From Haloarcula halophila (GTDB taxonomy: Archaea > Halobacteriota > Halobacteria > Halobacteriales > Haloarculaceae), in NCBI RefSeq assembly GCF_029278565.1, contig NZ_CP119560.1:248001-312000 (forward strand): 64,000 nt of DNA, in the 5' to 3' direction. Positions 60,452-64,000 of this stretch are shown here, piece by piece. The notes under the pieces were generated by a model. The model worked only from the letters and a program-made list of their open reading frames with translations, did not search any database and was not told the origin of the DNA. Each line of letters starts with the position of its first letter. The stretch's first letter is position 1. The position numbers and the translations under genes are program-made.

Positions 60452-61810
60452 ATGGAGACTGATACCACAGATAGTGAGAGCAGTATTGTACAGTACGCTA
60501 TCGAGGACAAGCCGCCCCTCGGCGAAGCGATTCCGCTGGGGTTGCAACACCTCGGAGCGATGTTCCTCTCGACGGTCGCGTTGCCGTTAGTCATCGCCGG
60601 CGCGATCGGCCTCGACGGTGCACAGACGACCTACGTCGTCCAGATGGCACTGCTGGTCGCCGGTCTCGCGACGCTGGTACAGGTATACTCCGTCGGCCCT
60701 GTCGGTGCTCGGCTGCCGGTCGTGATGGGAACCAGCGCCATCTTCGTCGCGCCGCTCATCAGCATCGGGACGTCTTTCGGTGTCGCGGCGGTCTTCGGGG
60801 CGGTCATCGTCGCCGCTCCGGTCGAGATGGTCATCGGCTATTTCTACGACGATTTGCGACAACTGTTCCCGCCGCTCGTGACGAGCATCGTCGTGATGCT
60901 GGTCGGACTGACGCTGATTCCGGTCGCCATGGACTACGCGGCGGGCGGACCGGGCGCGGAATCGTACGGCGCGTTCGTCAACATCGGATTAGCACTGCTC
61001 GTGTTCGTGGTGGCCATCGGACTCAACCAGTTCTTCGAGGGGTTCCTGTCGGTCGCGAGTGTCCTCGTCGCCGTCGTCGTCGGCTACATCGCGTCGATCC
61101 CCTTGGGACTTCTCGACCTCTCCGGCGTCGGGAGTGCTGGCCTGATCTCGCTGCCCAGCCCGCTCGAATTCGGCGTCAGCTTCGAACCGACCGCGATTCT
61201 CATCGTCGCCTTCGCGTATCTCATCACGTCTATCGAGACGATCGGTGATATCGAGGGGACGACCGGTGTCGTCGACAGGCAACCGTCCAACGAGGAGATG
61301 GAGGGCGGGCTGCTTGCCGACGGCGTGATGAGCATGGTCGCGGGCGCGTTCGGTGCGTTCCCCAACACGTCTTTCTCACAGAACGTCGGCCTGATCGGGT
61401 TTACCGGCGTCGCCAGCCGGTTCGTCGTCGCTATCTGTGGGGTGTTTCTCGTTCTGCTGGGGTTTTTCCCGAAAGTCGCTGCAGTCATCAGCGCGATGCC
61501 GGACCCGGTTCTCGGCGGCGCGGCGATCGTCCTCTTCGGGATGATCTTCTCGATCGGTCTCCGCATCTTCGCCGACCGCGTGGCGTCGTCACAGCGCAAC
61601 CTGACCATCGTCGCGGTCTCCATCGTCCTCGGTGTCGGCGTGGAGGTACGTCCGGACGCGGTCTCGGCCTTCCCGGAGGAGATTCAGGTACTGCTTGGCT
61701 CCGGGCTCCTCGTCGGTGGTCTCACCGCGGTCGTGTTGAACGCGGTCCTCCCCGGTGGGAGAGCACCGACCGAGCCGACGGCTGCTTCCGAGAGCGCTAC
61801 GACTGAGTAG
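60452..61810 (+). CDS. NCS2 nucleobase permease (uracil/xanthine family), copy 1
   Basis: 452 residues with about 14 spans. The N-terminal IEDKPPLGEAIPLGLQHLGA and VVMGTSAIFVAPLISIG fit NCS2 carriers. The NCS2 signature region appears as ITSIETIGDIEGTTGVVDRQ (about 270-289) with its conserved Glu. NTSFSQNVGLIGFTGVASRF (about 325-344) is the second hallmark. These carriers take up uracil, xanthine or uric acid with protons or sodium. An NCS2 paralog lies at 62545, and a Usp gene sits between. In the setting of a xanthine dehydrogenase-family enzyme, xanthine, hypoxanthine or urate are likely substrates. Confidence 0.9.
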   Translation: METDTTDSESSIVQYAIEDKPPLGEAIPLGLQHLGAMFLSTVALPLVIAGAIGLDGAQTTYVVQMALLVAGLATLVQVYSVGPVGARLPVVMGTSAIFVAPLISIGTSFGVAAVFGAVIVAAPVEMVIGYFYDDLRQLFPPLVTSIVVMLVGLTLIPVAMDYAAGGPGAESYGAFVNIGLALLVFVVAIGLNQFFEGFLSVASVLVAVVVGYIASIPLGLLDLSGVGSAGLISLPSPLEFGVSFEPTAILIVAFAYLITSIETIGDIEGTTGVVDRQPSNEEMEGGLLADGVMSMVAGAFGAFPNTSFSQNVGLIGFTGVASRFVVAICGVFLVLLGFFPKVAAVISAMPDPVLGGAAIVLFGMIFSIGLRIFADRVASSQRNLTIVAVSIVLGVGVEVRPDAVSAFPEEIQVLLGSGLLVGGLTAVVLNAVLPGGRAPTEPTAASESATTE

Positions 61811-61821
61811 TTCCGGTCGGA

Positions 61822-62337
61822 CTACCGGACGACCAGTACCGGAATCGGTGACCGGCGGACGACCTTCTCGGCGACGCTCCCGAGCAGTACTCGCGCGACG
61901 CCGTCGCGCCCGTGGCTCCCGAGCACGACGAGGTCGTACTCGTTCTCTTCGAGGTACTTGACGATAGCCCGATCGGGGCGACCACGCATCCGGTCGGTCT
62001 GGATCTCGACTCCGTGCTCCGATGCGATCTCCCGTGCCATGCCGAGAGCGGGGTCGCCGGTGTCGTCCTCCTCCGTCTGGTCCGGTGACTTCCCGCCGGG
62101 TCCCGGGAACGCGCCGAGGTCACCGGGCGCCGAAGCGGAACCGGAATCGGTGTCTCCCTCGTCCGCCTGCTCCTGGTCCCCCCCGGACGGTCTCGAGAAC
62201 GCCCCGAGGTCACCAGTGTCCGAGGAGACGACGTGTAAGGCCGTAAACTCCGCGTCGGGGAAATTTTCGAGCGCGTACCGGAGCCCCTCTTTCGCGCGTT
62301 CCGAGTCGTCCACGGGGACGAGAATACGTTGTCCCAT
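61822..62337 (-). CDS. Universal stress protein with an internal duplicated acidic insert
   Basis: 171 residues, longer than the usual 140-150. It starts GQRILVPVDDSERAKEGLRY. The ATP loop is VLGSHGRDGVARVLLGSVAE and the last strand SPIPVLVVR, all intact, so ATP binding is likely. Between about residues 42 and 95 there is an acidic insert in which GDLGAFSRPSGG and GDLGAFPGPGGK repeat about 30 residues apart. It is convergent with the first NCS2 gene (11 bases apart). Whether it senses nucleotides for the permeases is unknown. Confidence 0.87.
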   Translation of the reverse strand: MGQRILVPVDDSERAKEGLRYALENFPDAEFTALHVVSSDTGDLGAFSRPSGGDQEQADEGDTDSGSASAPGDLGAFPGPGGKSPDQTEEDDTGDPALGMAREIASEHGVEIQTDRMRGRPDRAIVKYLEENEYDLVVLGSHGRDGVARVLLGSVAEKVVRRSPIPVLVVR

Positions 62338-62476
62338 ACCGGATCTTGACGGGCGTTCATAATATAAGTTGGCCCGACAATTCCCTGTCTGTCGTTCGCG
62401 AGAGTGGGACTGACCGCTAGAACAGGTTTGAGGTGCCCGTGAATAACCCCACCCATCAATAGTTTTATCACCCTGT

Positions 62477-62486
62477 TAGTATATAC
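62477..62486 (+). promoter_or_regulatory. TATA-like elements upstream of the second NCS2 gene
   Basis: TAGTATATAC lies 20-30 bases before an ATG at 62504. An AGTTTTATCA element lies at 62461-62470. Both place the transcription start well before the NCS2 ATG at 62545, so the mRNA has a leader with a short ORF in it. Confidence 0.45.
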
Positions 62487-62503
62487 CAATCCTATCGCAA
62501 GCT

Positions 62504-62539
62504 ATGGATTGCCATGACGAGCATTCCAGCAACCGGTGA
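62504..62539 (+). CDS. Eleven-codon upstream ORF before the second NCS2 gene
   Basis: ATG at 62504 to TGA at 62539 codes MDCHDEHSSNR. The stop is 5 bases before the permease ATG at 62545. The TATA element sits near the distance expected for this start. It could couple or modulate permease translation. Only sequence position supports it. Confidence 0.3.
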   Translation: MDCHDEHSSNR

Positions 62540-62544
62540 TACTA

Positions 62545-64000
62545 ATGACAGAACCAGACGACGCAACTGAAGCACGCACCGACGGCGGAAACATGGTAAC
62601 GTACGGTATCGAAGACAAGCCACCGCTGGGGAAGTCGGTCCTGCTCGGGACACAGCACTGGCTGACGATGATCGGGTCGACGATCGCGATTCCACTTGTA
62701 CTCGCGGGAGTCCTGGGGTTCAACGGGGGACAGACGGCCCAGCTGATCGCGACGTTCTTCCTGGTCTCGGGGATCGCGACCCTCGCACAGACGACCATCG
62801 GGAACAAGTATCCGATCGTCCAGGGGGGGACGTTCTCGATGCTCGGGCCGGCTATCGCGATCGTCGCCGCCCTCGGAGGCGCTGACGGCGGCGCGAGCTC
62901 GACGGTCATGATGCGGGAACTCCAGGGGGCGATCATCGTCGCCGGGGCTGTCGAGGTCCTCATCGGCTATCTCGGCATCTTCGGTCGCCTGAAGAGGTAT
63001 ATGGGGCCGATCGTCATCGCTGTGGTCATCACGCTCATCGGGTTGGCGCTCATCAGCGTCCCGCAGATCATCTCGGCTAACCAGAACTGGTACCTCGCGG
63101 GTCTGACGCTCGTGCTGATCACGCTGTTCTCGCAGTACCTCGACGATTACTCCCAGGTGTTCAAGTTATTCCCCGTCTTGCTCGGTTTGGGTGGGGCGTA
63201 CCTACTCGCGCTGGTGTTGTCGGTCGCGGGAGTCGTCAATATCGTCGATCTCAGTCCGATTGCAGAGGCGCCGTTGGTGCGTGTCATCACGCCGTTCCAG
63301 TGGGGGATGCCGCTGTTTACCACCTCCTTCATCGTCGGGATGTTCGCGGGAATGCTCGCGTCGGCCATCGAGAGCTTCGGCGATTACCACTCTGTCGCCC
63401 GTATGGCCGGTGAAGGTGCACCGAACAAGAAGCGCGTCAACCACGGGCTCGGCATGGAGGGGATCGGCAACGTCTTCGCCGGCATCATGGGTACCGGGAA
63501 CGGCTCCACGTCCTACACCGAGAACATCGGTGCCATCGGTATCACGGGCGTCGCCTCCCGGTACGTCGTCCAGGTCGGTGCGATCGTGATGATTCTCGTC
63601 GCCTTTATCGGCCCCTTCGGTGCGTTCGTGACCACGATCCCCAACGCCATCGTCGGTGGGCTGTTCCTCGCGATGTTCGCACAGATCGTGGGTGTCGGGC
63701 TCTCGCAGCTCCAGCACGTCGACATGAACCAGAACAGGAACGTGTTCGTGCTCGGCTTCGGGCTGTTCGCCGGCCTATCGATTCCACAGTACATCTCCGG
63801 ACTCGAAAGCGGCGCACTTGAGACCGGGCTCAGCAACGTCCCCGTATTCGGTGCGGTGCTGGGCATCCCGGAGGTCGCACAGACGATCAGTATCGTCATG
63901 GGGACGGAGATCGCCGTCGGCGGACTCGCCGCCTTCATCCTCGACAACACTATCCCGGGTACCGACGAGGAGCGTGGACTGACCCAGTGGGAGGAGATCA
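62545..64000 (+). CDS. NCS2 nucleobase permease (uracil/xanthine family), copy 2 (partial)
   Basis: The frame is open to the right edge (485 codons present). The N-terminal VTYGIEDKPPLGKSVLLGTQ recalls copy 1. NCS2 features are IVQGGTFSMLGPAIAIVAAL (about 92-111), ASAIESFGDYHSVARMAGEG (about 272-291) and GTGNGSTSYTENIGAIGITG (about 316-335). The ESFGD/SYTEN layout is closer to the UraA/UapA-type xanthine-uracil group than copy 1. Copy 1 and copy 2 thus may carry different nucleobases. An 11-codon ORF precedes it. Confidence 0.9.
   Translation, partial: MTEPDDATEARTDGGNMVTYGIEDKPPLGKSVLLGTQHWLTMIGSTIAIPLVLAGVLGFNGGQTAQLIATFFLVSGIATLAQTTIGNKYPIVQGGTFSMLGPAIAIVAALGGADGGASSTVMMRELQGAIIVAGAVEVLIGYLGIFGRLKRYMGPIVIAVVITLIGLALISVPQIISANQNWYLAGLTLVLITLFSQYLDDYSQVFKLFPVLLGLGGAYLLALVLSVAGVVNIVDLSPIAEAPLVRVITPFQWGMPLFTTSFIVGMFAGMLASAIESFGDYHSVARMAGEGAPNKKRVNHGLGMEGIGNVFAGIMGTGNGSTSYTENIGAIGITGVASRYVVQVGAIVMILVAFIGPFGAFVTTIPNAIVGGLFLAMFAQIVGVGLSQLQHVDMNQNRNVFVLGFGLFAGLSIPQYISGLESGALETGLSNVPVFGAVLGIPEVAQTISIVMGTEIAVGGLAAFILDNTIPGTDEERGLTQWEEI

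Noticed and set aside
1-64000. Search for insertion sequences, prophage genes, integrases or toxin-antitoxin pairs
   Set aside because: None recognised by motif reading; all long frames are metabolic, transport or regulatory.

Overview
The window is haloarchaeal DNA (class Halobacteria, perhaps Haloarculaceae). It is G+C-rich and its predicted proteins are strongly acidic. Substrate-binding lipoproteins carry twin-arginine signals with a lipobox and Gly/Asp/Ser linkers. Many genes have a TATA element about 25-30 bases before the start codon, so they are leaderless. I see no tRNA, rRNA, CRISPR array or transposase, and no clear mobile element. Two genes are cut by the window edges: a LutB-like protein at the left and an NCS2 permease at the right.

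Region 1 (1-24.5 kb) is a sugar and deoxysugar oxidation region. A lactate-oxidation pair (lutC-lutB, minus) is divergent from a MalFGK-type sugar ABC importer. The importer is followed by a zinc alcohol dehydrogenase, an L-rhamnonate-dehydratase-like enolase-superfamily enzyme, an LLM flavin/F420 oxidoreductase, an IclR regulator, a fumarylacetoacetase-family (FAH) hydrolase, a lipoprotein, an SDR, a second LLM enzyme and an aldo/keto reductase. On the minus strand follow an L-rhamnose-mutarotase-like protein, an SMP-30 lactonase and a ribose-type ABC importer. A transaldolase-like aldolase, a PfkB kinase and a second IclR regulator come next. Mutarotase, dehydrogenase, lactonase, dehydratase, dehydrogenase and FAH hydrolase match the non-phosphorylated diketo-hydrolase route for 6-deoxyhexoses, which gives pyruvate plus L-lactate. 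LutBC would then oxidise the lactate. The substrate (rhamnose or fucose) is inferred.

Region 2 (24.5-31.4 kb) holds an amidohydrolase-2 lactonase, an SDR, a divergent enolase-superfamily dehydratase, a Gfo/Idh/MocA oxidoreductase, a KdaD/XacE-type dehydratase and an aldehyde dehydrogenase. This resembles the oxidative (Weimberg-like) pentose route to 2-oxoglutarate.

Region 3 (31.4-45.5 kb) is nitrogen-compound uptake and hydrolysis: an ATZ/TRZ-type amidohydrolase, an APC transporter with a Usp partner, a pirin, a DUF1028 protein, a Dpp-type importer with a fused two-domain ATPase, an M20 carbamoylase/allantoate-amidohydrolase-like enzyme and a third IclR regulator.

Region 4 (46.4-64 kb) is molybdoenzyme and nucleobase related: moeA-mocA, a three-subunit xanthine dehydrogenase-family molybdoenzyme with an XdhC factor, a class III CoA-transferase, an MFS transporter, a zinc alcohol dehydrogenase, a CoxG-like protein, a CocE-type hydrolase, and two NCS2 permeases flanking a Usp gene. 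Xanthine or another purine is a reasonable guess for the substrate.

Besides the genes I saw: a repeated operator-like motif beside the second iclR gene with shorter matches elsewhere in intergenic DNA; two short upstream ORFs abutting coxM and the second NCS2 gene; several perfect hairpins; and an 876-base gap with unusual composition.
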